From Phlebotomus papatasi (Eukaryota > Arthropoda > Insecta > Diptera > Psychodidae): 64,000 nucleotides of DNA. How positions within the stretch are numbered: position 1 is the first letter of the stretch; the number at the start of each line of letters is the position of its first letter. The translations under genes were made by a program, and so were the position numbers. The stretch lies in NCBI RefSeq assembly GCF_024763615.1, contig NC_077223.1, positions 77,996,627 to 78,060,626 on the forward strand, read 5' to 3'. Of this stretch, positions 52,976 through 63,547 are shown piece by piece. The notes under the pieces were generated by a model. The model did no database searches. It saw nothing but the letters and a program-made list of their open reading frames with translations, and was not told where the DNA came from.

Positions 52976-53499
52976 AAAGAAGATCTGAATTTTAGAAAAA
53001 TTATGAAAATGTTGTATTATCTTAAAAAATCAGAAATCGCTTTTCGATTCAAAATTGAACTCAGTTACAGTCTGAGAAATTCGTGTTGAATGGTTTTTTT
53101 TACTGCCCAATTTTATGTAGCCGCGTTTTGCTGTCTAAATTTCTGGGGAGGTGTTTTGATGTCACCACTGGACATACAGGGCTTTTGCTATGAGTGACTC
53201 ATATATCCGTCAGGACAACGTCGAAAGCATGTGACAATGAAAACTATTTGATGAGTAGTTTTCGAAACCGAAAAACACGTTTTTAAGAGAAGAGAAGGGG
53301 TGGAGGGAAAATGAAAGTCACAGTTAGATTTCCAAAATCAACATATAGGGGGATCACTCGAAGACCCCATGGTTCTATTTCCAACCTTCTGTCTGCTATG
53401 GCCAAAATTATAAATTTTGAACCCCAACTTCACCCCCTATAGCGGGGGATACGAGTTTTTTCGAAGTTTTTTACTATCATCATTGAGCCCTCCAATTCC

Positions 53500-54340
53500 C
53501 TTCAGACTTTTCGACTTATGATGACTTATGATATGGGTTGATTTTGAATCCTAAAAAGTCTCAAACTATTGTAATTTCTAAAAAAGGAGTTTCCCTTGAT
53601 TTCTATCCATTACACCTTTATGGTGAAATTATTCCTTTTTCTGATCAGGTGGAAAACATGGGCATAATCTTCAATGCAACTCTCTAATGGTCTGATCAGG
53701 CCATATCTATTTGCCGAAAGATCAACTATTCTCTGTATACCCTTAGAGCTTCCGGGACATCACGCCCTATAACACTCGTTTGATTCTCGAGCCAGCGCTT
53801 CATCTTCCTTTTTTTAATTACGGAGTAGAGCTATTTTTACGACGGATAGTGACACAATTCTTCGGCTGACGGTTTCCTTTAATGATTGAGTCAGGTATAT
53901 TTGCGGCATAAACCGCCGGGATCACATCACTCCATACCGAAACGTTTTCAGTGGATGTGATTTAACATCCCTTTTGGAAATGAGAGCTGTACTGTTTCTG
54001 TTTCATCTATTGATTTCTGGATGTCCCGAGTACCTGCCGAGTCTTCTGGTTAAGGGCGTCACTGCTTTTAATAGTGTCCCGAATGACAGGCGCTCTTCTG
54101 CAGCTGCCATTCGAAATTTTTTCCAAGACAAAGCCAAAGGAGCTTAGGAATTTTTCTTTACTTTCTTTTTCTTTTATTTTTCTTTACATTTTCTTTTCAT
54201 TCGTATCTTAATTTAAACTCCTGAATTTGTTAATTTCTTTTTTTTCTCATTTTTTTTCCTTTTTTTTCTTTCACAATTGTAAAAGGGATGATCCTATTTT
54301 TGTGAATAAATATATTATTATTATTATTATTATTATTAAC
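53500..54340 (+). mobile_element. Degenerate 3' part of a LINE with (ATT)n tail
   Basis: The translation, with several stops and frame changes, shows reverse-transcriptase C-terminal features: LNPKKSQTIVIS, then a LYGEIIPFSDQVENMGIIF block and SLYTLRASG. Further on, SVPNDRRSSAAAIRNFF precedes a stop at about 54147. A T-rich 3' UTR ends in an (ATT)n microsatellite (54309-54337). Order and residues fit the Jockey/CR1-like group; clade is uncertain. The element is dead. Confidence 0.7.
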
Positions 54341-54450
54341 TTGGCATGCCAAAATTATTATTAACTTGGCATGCCAAAATTAGGTAATTTGTAAAGTTGC
54401 ATCAATGAATTCAGTAATGTGTCTGAGAACCCCGAGAACCTCTAAGCGTA
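54341..54450. repeat. Right half of the palindromic host repeat
   Basis: AACTTGGCATGCCAAAATTA occurs twice in tandem, then the sequence mirrors 49585-49640 (AATTCAGTAATGTGTCTGAGAAC). The duplicated word may be the LINE target duplication. Confidence 0.6.
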
Positions 54451-54570
54451 TGACAGAAAAAATATTCTCCAAATGTGTGAATTTATAATTTTATTCTGAC
54501 TCTCTTGATCGAAGGAAAATATTTTAGATTATTAACATACGTATATGAGAATATTTTATATTTTTGTGCT

Positions 54571-55089
54571 CTAACCCTTTAACGACGAGACAGTTTTTGC
54601 GGACCGAAAATCAGCAATAAAAATGAAACCGATAAACAAAATTAGTAAAAAGGCTTACATCTAACCTTAGAAAATGCATCAGAATCTGATTCGGTGTATT
54701 TCTGACCTCTATGAGCGATAGGGACAAAAATAGCCAAAAAATTTAAGTAAATTTTCTGACAATACCAATGGCAGATAATTTTCACTCTAACGAAAAATAT
54801 TATGTTTGATATTGTAGTTTCTTTTTCCCAAACGGTTTCGCTTAAAAAAATTGAAAGTATAAAAGAAATTTAAAATTAATTTTCATTATGAGAATATAAA
54901 AATTCGTCATTTTTACATTAAAAATTTACTATAATTGCAAATAGCTGGAGACTTGCAAAAAATATTCTAGATTCTTTCAACCTTGTACTTTGCAATTACG
55001 TACTAACATAATAAAAATAACTTTAAGTAGTCAGGAAAAATTATTTTCTTTATGGGACACCGGTGTTCCAATCGTTCTTAAAGGGTTAA
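54571..55089. repeat. 519-bp TTAA-type MITE, CCCTTTAACGACGAG ends
   Basis: CTAACCCTTTAACGACGAGA at the left, ATCGTTCTTAAAGGGTTAA at the right; TTAA is intact on the right and CTAA on the left. Relatives: 23303-23720, 46121-49243 (interrupted, inverted) and, by termini, 15785-15930. Confidence 0.8.
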
Positions 55090-55308
55090 AGTGTGACAAA
55101 CATAATAAACATGTTTTGTAATCTTCTAAAGAGATATTTGTGATCTTTAATTAAGAAAATTTTTATAGTTAATCTGAGAACTTTTCCTGTTCTCAAATTA
55201 CCATAATAATCTTCCCAACTAAAAGGAACCTCACTAAAAATAATTGACGAATACATGTTTATTACGAGTATCACAATTAAAAGGACAAATATTACAAAAT
55301 AATAACAT

Positions 55309-55819
55309 ACGTATCGCTCCTTGGAAATTACAAGGAGCCAACTCACTTTTTTGCGATTTTGAGATTTTAATACACTTAGAAAGAGAATTTAATAAATTTT
55401 CGGATGATATAAGTCATTAAATTTCGTTATTAGAAAAGTTTTTCAAAATTTTAAACTTTCTGATTGCTTGCGCAATTTCGTTTGAAGTAAAGGGGCACAA
55501 AATAGATTTATCGTTCAATTTTTTGTGAAACAAAGGACTAACTCAAGCAAGTTGATCCTTCCTTGTTCTAATTTCAGCAAAATTTGTGGATCATTTAGAA
55601 TCACAAGGACCTAACTCGTAAAAATACATATTTTAAAAGCTGAAAATTTATATGTTTCGATGTTTATATTAATGCTCATACAAATAGAAAAGAAATAAAT
55701 TGTTTTTGGTCGGTCATTGAACTGAGATAATTACTTACACAAAGTTAAATCTTTCATGCTGGCTTCTGAAAAATTGCCGAAAGTGAGTTAACCCCTTGTA
55801 ATTTCCAAAGAGCGATATG
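55309..55819. repeat. 511-bp MITE, TATCGCTCYTTGGAAATTAC ends
   Basis: GTATCGCTCCTTGGAAATTA at the left is mirrored by TAATTTCCAAAGAGCGATAT at the right; the repeat continues through CAAGGRG and AACTCACTTT for about 45 bp. A related internal word AATCACAAGGACCTAACTCG occurs at 55602. Confidence 0.8.
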
Positions 55820-56134
55820 GAAATATTCTCTAATGGTTTTTAATAAATTTATTTATTTACTTTATTGAATTATTTTTAATCGGTTACTTTTCCCTTTCCC
55901 TTTTACCATGTATTTTTTTTTACTTTTGTATTATCTGTTTGCTTATCCAGTATATAATAATTCTAATACGAAAATTACACTACAAGAAACCAAATGATAT
56001 AATTTCTCTAACATTTCACCATTTTCAGCACTATTTAGACTGGTTCTAAAAGCTTTACATATTAGATGGGTTTTATTTTTATTCAATTCAATTAAGATTT
56101 AAGTGAGAAAGATAAAAATTTTGAGGTATTAGAA

Positions 56135-56645
56135 AATCAATGGATTACATTATTTTTCTTCCACACTGTAGAGATCGAGCAATTCACAAGATGTACTGTG
56201 TGAGTGGTGAGAGTGTTATTTTTTCCTTTCGCACTGCCGTTTGATACTTGCGAGTGCGAGCGAGTAAACTTGAGCGGCGGAATTTGATTTAAGTGTATGT
56301 GTTGCTGTGTGAACTGCGCGCGCCAGAGTATTTTTCTCTCCTCTTTCGATCTCCCGCTTTGAACTCGCAGGAGTGATGGAGAGAAAAAGTATCGCGCGCA
56401 GTTAATGTTTCGTTGTGTGGCGTGGCTGAAAGGCACGCTGAGACAACTTTTTGCATTTTTCTATTGGAGCGACGGAGAAAAATATACATGAGAGGATGAA
56501 ATGAAATAACATTGGGTGGGAACATTATTCATTCATAAAAACTTATTCTGGACACAAAGTGAAACTGCTGTCATCTACTGCGATTATGACCAAGTAGGTC
56601 ATTACTTGACTGTTGTTTTTTAGACTGTGCTAATATCCATACTGA
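56135..56645 (-). repeat. Right arm of the 11-kb-spaced inverted repeat
   Basis: Reverse complement of 44925-45430. The same internal GC-rich palindrome is present, and the outer part matches too (ACAGTCTAAAAAA..AACAGTCAA..AATG). The translated start MPFSHATQRNINCARYFF is shared with the other arm but lies in the palindrome. Confidence 0.8.
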
Positions 56646-56939
56646 AATATTTTTGCCGCAAGATGACTCTAGCTGCACTCGTCTAAAATGAGTTTCTTTA
56701 GAAAACATCCACTGGTAAAAAATAATCGCATTGAATTTCAAATAATTTTCATTAAAATTGATAAATAATGAATAAAACAGCAAATCTTAAAGTAGTGGAA
56801 GTTCTTAGGACTAAAAAAAATGAACTATGACATTATTTCATGCGAAAATCATTCAAAAACCTCTTGATAAATTAGTTTCCCAATGCTATTTTAAGTGTAG
56901 AAACGGTTAATTAGAAAGTGGTACAAAAGAACTTGCCAA

Positions 56940-57700
56940 TGCAAACTTCAGTGTGGTGGATGAGTTGTGTGTGGAAAAATATCAGGAAATTAATTAAATT
57001 AGAGAGTTGACAAGTTGCAGAGGGAAATACGCAGAGAAAAGTGACCACGGAGTGACCATCCGCGGTGGCAGTGTCGTGAGTGGACGTGAAAAGCGGAAAA
57101 TGTTGGTGGATTGTTGTGTGTGACCTAAAAAAAAAGAGCCAAAGTGTATTTTGTGTTGCTGAGAGGCAGCAAAAGAAAATACGCCTTTTTCTCTTTTGGC
57201 GTTTTTTTTTCTTCTCACCGCCTTCCTCTTTCATCGCCCCTTGGCTCACTAGGCGGATGAGATTTGTGATCGTGTGAAGGTGATTCCCTGTCCCATTCGA
57301 AGAGGACCCCCAAAGTGACTTCAGTGGGCATAAAAAGACGCGGATAGAGTGAGAGTTCTTGCAATTTTGCACCCCGAGGTGTGTTGCTGTCAATGGTGTT
57401 TACAAATTTTCCCATTTGTGTATTTATGTCATCCACCGAGGAAGGTGGAAGAGCGGGACGCGCACATCTTGGGCATCGGGGAGGGCAGTGAGTGTGAAAG
57501 AGAACCAGGAGGTCTCAGAGTGGAAGATTTTCGGAGCAATTGCAGGAGACTCCGCGAGGCTTTTTTTCTCGCCTTGTGGGAGAATATTTTGCGTGGAAAA
57601 TTCGCTCTCGCTACACTGCTAAAAAGGCGTCATGTGAGGCAGTGTAGTAGTTTTCCAAGGAGCAACAGACGCCCAATTGGAATTACAGTGGGAGACAAAA
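56940..57700 (+). other. Probable noncoding first exon of a + strand gene
   Basis: The stretch is GC-richer than its surroundings, repeat-free, and ends GGGAGACAAAA before a consensus donor GTAAGT (57701). It contains several short frames and no convincing long ATG-started ORF; the longest open frame (57349-57750) has no ATG at its start and crosses the donor. The style (GTGTGTGAC, AGTGAGAG words, many short upstream frames) is that of dipteran 5' UTRs. The remaining 6.3 kb to the window end would be its first intron. Confidence 0.5.
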
Positions 57701-58047
57701 GTAAGTGGACAGTTAATTTTCCAAACAATATTGAAGAATTCAGAAAATAAGTCGTCTTTTTAAAATATTTGTTAAAATGATAGAAATACTATTATAAATA
57801 TTTAAATTTTAAAATATCATTAATTCTTTATTTAGAAAAAAGTTTCTAAATGAGCTTTGAAAAATAAAATAAAGAAATTTCTATCTTTAAATACAACTGG
57901 AATTTACCGTAGAATTATTTAGCCTTAGAAACCGAATATAAAGCAAAATTACATGATAAGGCTTAGGGCCCAAATAGATTCAGTCTGATCCTCGAGAATA
58001 TTTAGCCTGCAAAATTCGACAGTAGAGATTTATCCGAAACTGATATA

Positions 58048-59810
58048 TAGGGGGAGGCTTTGATCGTTCGCACATACGCTACCTTCAAACACTTCATATT
58101 TCTCCCATATTCCTTTATGAATCTCACATATGACTATATATTGTAATAACTAGCCTTAAATCCCATATTTCCTGAAATCTAATCTAATCTTTTTTCCTAG
58201 TTTCAGGAAGCAAAAAATAAAAACAGGTCCAAAACTGTAATTTTGCTGTGCAATACTTCATACGATTGTGCACAAATAATATCACTTTTCTTAAAAACTA
58301 CTACAGTGACTACAGTAGAGTCTCCTAAGTTCGAACGCTCGGGGGGTATTTTTGACATTTCTCACCTCCCAAATTCGAACGATTTGTTCAAAACCAACGA
58401 AATTTACCTGAGATTAAATTGTACTTTGAATCAAATTCTCGTACTTTCTCGCAAATTTTAGTGATAACATACTTCCTTTTCATTTTATACGATAATTATG
58501 TATGTAAACATTCGGGAAAAAGCACATAAATATGATTTTCATTCACCGAGAATACGAACTTTCCAACATAACCTCACAATTGACATTTTGAATCCAAACG
58601 GCGTTCGAATTTTAGAGATTCAGATTTGAGAGACTCTACTGTATCACAGAGGGTAGAAGGGTTATTAGGGTTCAGATTTATGTGAAAATCTTTTAGGCTG
58701 AAGAGGCACTTTTTGTGGGTGGAAGAAAATTCACAAACTTGACTCACATTCATCGATCGCACATAGAAGACATTGCTTTTTCAGACAATTTCCAGGAAAC
58801 TTCATTATAGATACGATCCCTCATATTCACATCTATTGTAATCTACCGATTTAATCCATCATTATAAAGTAAAACTTAAAAATCTTAAAGTTGATAAACA
58901 AGAAATGATTTGTCTCAAATAGATCGCAGTTGAGTATTTTTTAATCAATTTTGCATTCAATTTTTTACAAGCAATTTTTGCACGTCTACAATAAGCTCAC
59001 ACAGTTTACAACTGGTTTTTTGACAATCTTTGACATAACCTCACTTTTGTGTTGTTTTTCATGTCAAAGAAAAAAAATTGTCCGTGAGAAGCTGTTTTGT
59101 GAAAATTTTAGCCTGTTCACCTGCTGAAGCTCAATATCTGTGCTAAATCCCGATTCCTGCAGCTGCAGGAACAGATAAATCTTCAATGATGCGCATTCAA
59201 ACGTTTTTGAGCATATCCGGGAGGAATGGTGGAATCTTGTGTGGTCTTCTCACTTGCAGAGTTTTAGTCAATTTTTAGCTTTAAAAACTTATTGATTCGT
59301 GTAAATTTGGTGATATTTGGACTTTTCAAGAAAATAATTCATTAGATTCAACCGTTTCCGGAGTGAAATTCTCATAGAATCGAGCAAAAAATGGTTTTTA
59401 GTGTCAATAAAACATCTCTCAGAAAAGTTCCAAAAATGTGATATTAAAATGTTTTATTCCTTGTACAAACGGTTTAATCAAGTAGATTAGAGTTCCTTTT
59501 AAACAATGATGTGCAACTTTTAGTGTCCGGTGCAAAATTTGCGGTGAAAATGGGGTGTTCAATGATGGCGTGAATCGTGTGCGATGATAGAAACTTGATT
59601 GATCTATCGGACAAATCGCCATTAAATTTTCATTTTCTTCTGGAGGAAAATCTAAGGATTTCCGAGGATTTTGTGGGGTGGGATTATGAACCTTATAAGT
59701 AAGACATTTTTTGGCATAGTTGGAGAATCCATACGGTTTCCATGGTAGTCAGAAAAAATCACTGAACTTGAACATCATTTTTGTGTGCGAAAGTTCAAAG
59801 CCTCCCCCTA
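58048..59810. mobile_element. 1.76-kb element, TAGGGGGAGGCTTTGA ends
   Basis: TAGGGGGAGGCTTTGATCGT at the left and TTCAAAGCCTCCCCCTA at the right; GTTCGCACA / TGTGCGAA extends the TIR. A pogo-like MITE (58313-58641) is inserted inside. Relatives: 9195-9640, and by its ends 8702-8920. No transposase frame. Confidence 0.75.
58313..58641. repeat. Pogo-like MITE (type E)
   Basis: CAGTAGAGTCTCCTAAGTTC at the left and TTTGAGAGACTCTACTG at the right with TA on both sides. GTTCGAAC / CGTTCGAATTT words occur subterminally on each side. Confidence 0.85.
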
Positions 59811-59928
59811 CTGTGGGCTTGGGATCATCGACTAGAAGTACTTTGCATAAATTTCCTCTACTTAATCCTTTACTGCTAAATTTTACAGGCTAAATATTCT
59901 CAAGGATCAGCCTGAGTATTTAGCCCCT

Positions 59929-60391
59929 TATGTCCTGGACACACTTACGACCAAAGTCTAGAAACGACTAATTTCGTTCATAGAACATAATTTTCGTGGG
60001 TCTTTATGCAGATATTTCTACTGAAATGTACTAGTAATCCTTTGAAAATGAAACTACTTTTAAATTTACTTCACAATTCACGTATAACAAGAAGAATTAT
60101 TCACTAGAATCACCAAAATTGGCTTAAGTCGCGAGTTAAATTCTACCTTACAAATAATTGTATTTAACAATAATTATTGCACGTGTACTGAGACATGAAT
60201 TCACAAATGTTTCATTTTCAGAGGAGTATTAGTGCATTTCAGTAGAAATATCCGCATAAAAACCCAGGAAAGTTATGTTTTGTGGATACCAGTAAATACT
60301 ACGCCTCATTTGAAGTGTGTCAGGAACTGAATTGGGTATGAACTAGCTTAGTCGTCTCTGGACTTTAGTCGTAAGTGTGTCTAGGGCATTA
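59929..60391. repeat. 463-bp MITE, TGYCCTRGACACACTTACGAC ends
   Basis: TGTCCTGGACACACTTACGA at the left and GTCGTAAGTGTGTCTAGGGCA at the right, flanked by TA and TTA. AGTAGAAATATC / ATATTTCTACTGAAA extends internal pairing. Same termini as 27614-27844. Confidence 0.88.
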
Positions 60392-60538
60392 GATTAATTT
60401 AAAAATAGAAAGAAAAAGCCTATTTAAAGGTACCCCAATTCAACCTCTCCAAAAGTTAGGCCCCGCCTACTTTATAATTTAAAGGCAAATAGTATTTAAA
60501 ACAGTTATACGTAATATACAAATTCTCTAATAATATTT

Positions 60539-61227
60539 TTAACACTAAATCTACCGAGATTTTTATATACCTTACTCCTACCATAACCGGTCAAATTCAC
60601 CGGTACTGAAAAATTTTATTAGTATTGGTGTATAAGGAAGAATTGTGTGCCTTGACTACCTCTAAAACATATCCAAAAATTAAAGGAATCGATAAATTAG
60701 TTTTTGAGATATTTCCAAAAGAGTAGTTCCTGGAGGTCAAAGAGTGCGATGAGAAAAAAATCCATATGATATTTGGATTCCTTGTATTAACTTTAGGGGA
60801 GGTTGTCAGAACATTCTAAGCTCTATTACTTTAGTCAAAAAATAAATTAGAAGAAATTCTACCCTTCTGAACAAATTGTTACCATCTGGAGGAAGGAGGG
60901 GTTGGTCTTCTTTGCTGCAAATGGATGAAATGGCCTCTAGGAGACTCTCTAAACTATCCAAGACTGAAAGTAGGTGATAGTATATAGTCTTTGATTATCT
61001 ATTTCAATTTCGGTCAAATTGACCGGTCGTGGTAGATAAAGCACATGAAAAAAATTTCTCGATAAAGACAAAACAAAATAGAAAACAAATAATCAAAAAT
61101 ATATCACATGGACATATTGAGAAAAACCATGCACTTAGGTAGTGGCAATTGAACGTTTAAGTCTACGCAAATATTGGAAATATGTCCAAAAGGTCAATTT
61201 AACCGAGCTCGGTAGGTTTAGTGTTAA
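60539..61227. repeat. 689-bp TTAA-flanked element, CACTAAAYCTACCGAG ends
   Basis: TTAA then CACTAAATCTACCGAG, and at the right CTCGGTAGGTTTAGTG then TTAA. Internal ACCGGTCAAATTCACCGGT and GGTCAAATTGACCGGT words match the theme of the short relative at 9312-9558. No transposase. Confidence 0.88.
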
Positions 61228-62159
61228 AGAAACAGTTAATTGTTTACAGTAAAGGGTTTAGCAATTTATGCTTTTAAAGAATTAATTTGAAAAGCACTTG
61301 GTTTACGATGTAATAGGTTTTGTTTTAAGTTAAATCCCCTGATTACATAAAAGATAACCCAAAATAGCTTAAGAGTAATGCATTCGATTTTCGAAAAAAA
61401 ATGCATAACAATTCATTATCAGTTTATAACTTTATTTATAACGGTTTATAACCGATTGAGACCGTGTTAGTCATATTAGGAATTCAAAGACCTTTCCTCG
61501 GTTGAGGAATAGGCTGTTTAGAGTCATTTTAATCTTTGATCTTGAAAAACCGTTTGTTAAGAACGATTCAATAATATTTTCATATAACGATGAAATTTTC
61601 GTCTCGGTAACCTCTAAAATAGATCCAAAAATAAAAAAAATCCACAACGCGTTTTCGAGCAATTCTAAAGAAAATCATGGTTTTTGGCGAGGAATGGGAG
61701 GGATGGGAGAAAATGAGGGGCATGTAAACGGTCCTTGGTTCGACTTAGAGGGTTCCTCACAACAACCAAGTCGTTATTCTTAACTGTTTGGTTTTTAAAG
61801 CTAGTCGCGCTGATGAGAGACAAACCACGTGACGCCATTTCTCATAAATCATTTAAAATACAAAGATATGCTGACAAAAGTGAGCATTTTTGAACAGACT
61901 TCAGTTCACTTAATATGTAATCCCCAGAATTTTTGTGCTTTTGCACAAAGAGAGGCAACAATCAGGACTAGTGATGCTCAACTCCACAAATTTCACTCAA
62001 ATAAAGAGAAGAAAAAATCCTGCCTCCACCCAGGCTGGAACGGGTGGTCTTTCATGTTAACAAAAGTACTCTTTGAAAGGGGAAGGGTGGAAGGTTGAAA
62101 TTGGGGGGGGGGGTAAGATTAAGATTTGTCTATGGTTCGGTTAAAACCTTTATCGGTTC
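61228..62159. other. Intergenic DNA, nothing firmly recognised
   Basis: 61605-61690 resembles 60655-60740 (CTCTAAAATA..ATCCAAAAAT), which suggests a diverged relative of the preceding element. A run of eight or more G lies at 62104-62113. The 93-codon frame at 61502-61783 starts without ATG and is not convincing. Confidence 0.4.
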
Positions 62160-62549
62160 CGCTGCATCCAGACCACTAATTTGGGCCCATTATGCACTCC
62201 CCATTTCCATTCTATCTTCACCCCCAAGGCGGTCCTCCAACTCCATATCTCGGCTTCTGTATGCCTGAGGTACACACACAGTGGCGTTTTTATATTATGG
62301 AAGACCAGCCTTGGTTGAATCAGTTGCAGTGAATGTGTATTTGTACCGAAAGATCTCTTTATGCCGAACTGGTTTTTGTACCAGCCTTTCTTGTTTAGGC
62401 GGTTCATTGTCAATGCATAAAAATTACTTTTTCATCCATTCACTGGACTAATTCGATACGGCTGCTGAAAAATCTGCAGCTTCCGAGTTTCGAATTCGAG
62501 ACCTCACAATCAGGCTACTCTACTAACTGATCCACTGAGGCTCTCCCTT
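62160..62549 (-). repeat. tRNA-derived SINE, near-complete copy
   Basis: The minus strand starts GGGAGAGCCTCAGTGGATCA, with an A-box-like GTGGATCAGTTAGTAGAGTA and a B-box-like CTCGAATTCGAAACTC, then a body shared with 40690-40960 (GCTGAAAAATCT, GAATCAGTTGCAGTGAATGT, CCCAAGGCGGTCCT on the + strand). Two copies with one shared body and a tRNA-like head define the family. The source tRNA cannot be named. Confidence 0.78.
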
Positions 62550-63147
62550 AAAAAAATGGGTTAAAAAATCAAGAATATACAGCTCCCTCTGTAGAACTCG
62601 AGTAGTAAAAAATTACATGCAGGGAAAATGAGGCATCTTTCAAAAATATCCCTTTTTTCCTAAAGCTAATTTTGATCTTATAAACATGCTGACTTCACCA
62701 TTTCCGCTCCTTTGATTTACCAATCGTATCAAGATTTTTATTACACTGTATGACTTGTGGCTATAAGTTTCAAAAATCTTTCTCAGCTGCATGTGGATCT
62801 TTAGAATACCTTTCCAAAAATCAGAGAGGGATTCTTTTGTATTTTGCGAATAAAATCAATTACAGTGATATTCTCTGCGTTTAAATCACACATCTTTAAG
62901 ACCTCAAAAATTTTTGGTGAATTAAAAAGGATTTGAACTCAAGATACTTACATCACTATACCCCTCAAACCATTCTCAACGCTTCAAATTTTGAAGTGCT
63001 TAGAGTAATGAAAAAAAAATGTTATTTTTTTAAATTTCCCCTATTATTGTAAGCAGAAGCGTCAATTTTTTTAAAGGGCAATTTTTGACGAAAATTGCTT
63101 CTAGTGTGTAGGCCCCATAAGAGAAAATGTAGAGTTCGATGTGCTAA
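62550..63147. other. Intergenic DNA, nothing recognised
   Basis: No ORF or TIR seen. 63070-63115 (GGGCAATTTTTGACGAAAATTG, TAGTGTGTAGGCC) resembles part of 27864-28008, a degenerate repeat. Confidence 0.35.
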
Positions 63148-63547
63148 TACACTGAGAAAAAAAGAGGGTGCGATTAACTTTTTTTCCTCATAATTTTAAC
63201 ACTTTTTGGGTGTAAACATATCGTCGGTTGCGTCTACCTCTGTCGTATCTGCGTTTCTTTTGTGTCAGCATTTCACGCAAGAGGGGACGTCTGTATTGTA
63301 GTTGCTCCGAATGCAGATACAAAACAAATGCAGATACGACAGAGGTAGCCGCAACCAACGATATATCAACATTTTTTAATGTTAATTTTACACCTTTTCA
63401 AGGGTAAAATTAACATGAAAAAGGGTACATTTAACCCCTAATACACCTAAAAAGCATAATATTTACACCGATTTCGGATCAATAATGCAGGGTAAAATTA
63501 ACATTTCCGGAATGTTATTTTAACGTTTTCGGATTTCTCTCAGTGTA
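63148..63547. repeat. 400-bp MITE, TACACTGAGAAAAA ends, with nested foldback
   Basis: TACACTGAGAAAAAAAGAGG at the left and TTTCTCTCAGTGTA at the right. GGTAAAATTAACAT / ATGTTAATTTTAC words repeat inside. A 126-bp foldback (63234-63359) is inserted in the left half. Confidence 0.8.
63234..63359. repeat. Nested 126-bp foldback MITE
   Basis: GGTTGCGTCTACCTCTGTCG at the left pairs with CGACAGAGGTAGCCGCAACC at the right, continuing through TATCTGC / GCAGATA for about 30 bp. Confidence 0.85.

Larger units (their letters stand above)
49646..53485. mobile_element. Second foldback element, 3.8 kb, nested inverted repeats
   Basis: Outer arms 49646-49935 and 53203-53485 are reverse complements at high identity (CTCGTATCCCCCGCTATAGG / CCTATAGCGGGGGATACGAG; GAACCATGGGGTCTTCG). 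Inside, an inverted minisatellite occupies 50790-52205. A TA-flanked MITE (50126-50450) lies in the left half and a 108-bp tandem duplication (52763-52975) in the right. No transposase was seen. Confidence 0.75.
57957..59930. mobile_element. Foldback MITE (outer of a three-level nest)
   Basis: TAAGGCTTAGGGCCCAAATA at the left; the right arm ends TATTTAGCCCCTTA. AGAATATTTAGCCTG at 57994-58012 has its complement CAGGCTAAATATTCT at 59886-59900. The element 58048-59810 separates the arms. Confidence 0.7.

Noticed and set aside
56911..57393. 160-codon minus-strand ORF opposite the probable 5' exon
   Set aside because: Low-complexity Lys- and Phe-rich segments and no recognisable domain; the + strand donor and composition argue for a + strand 5' UTR exon.
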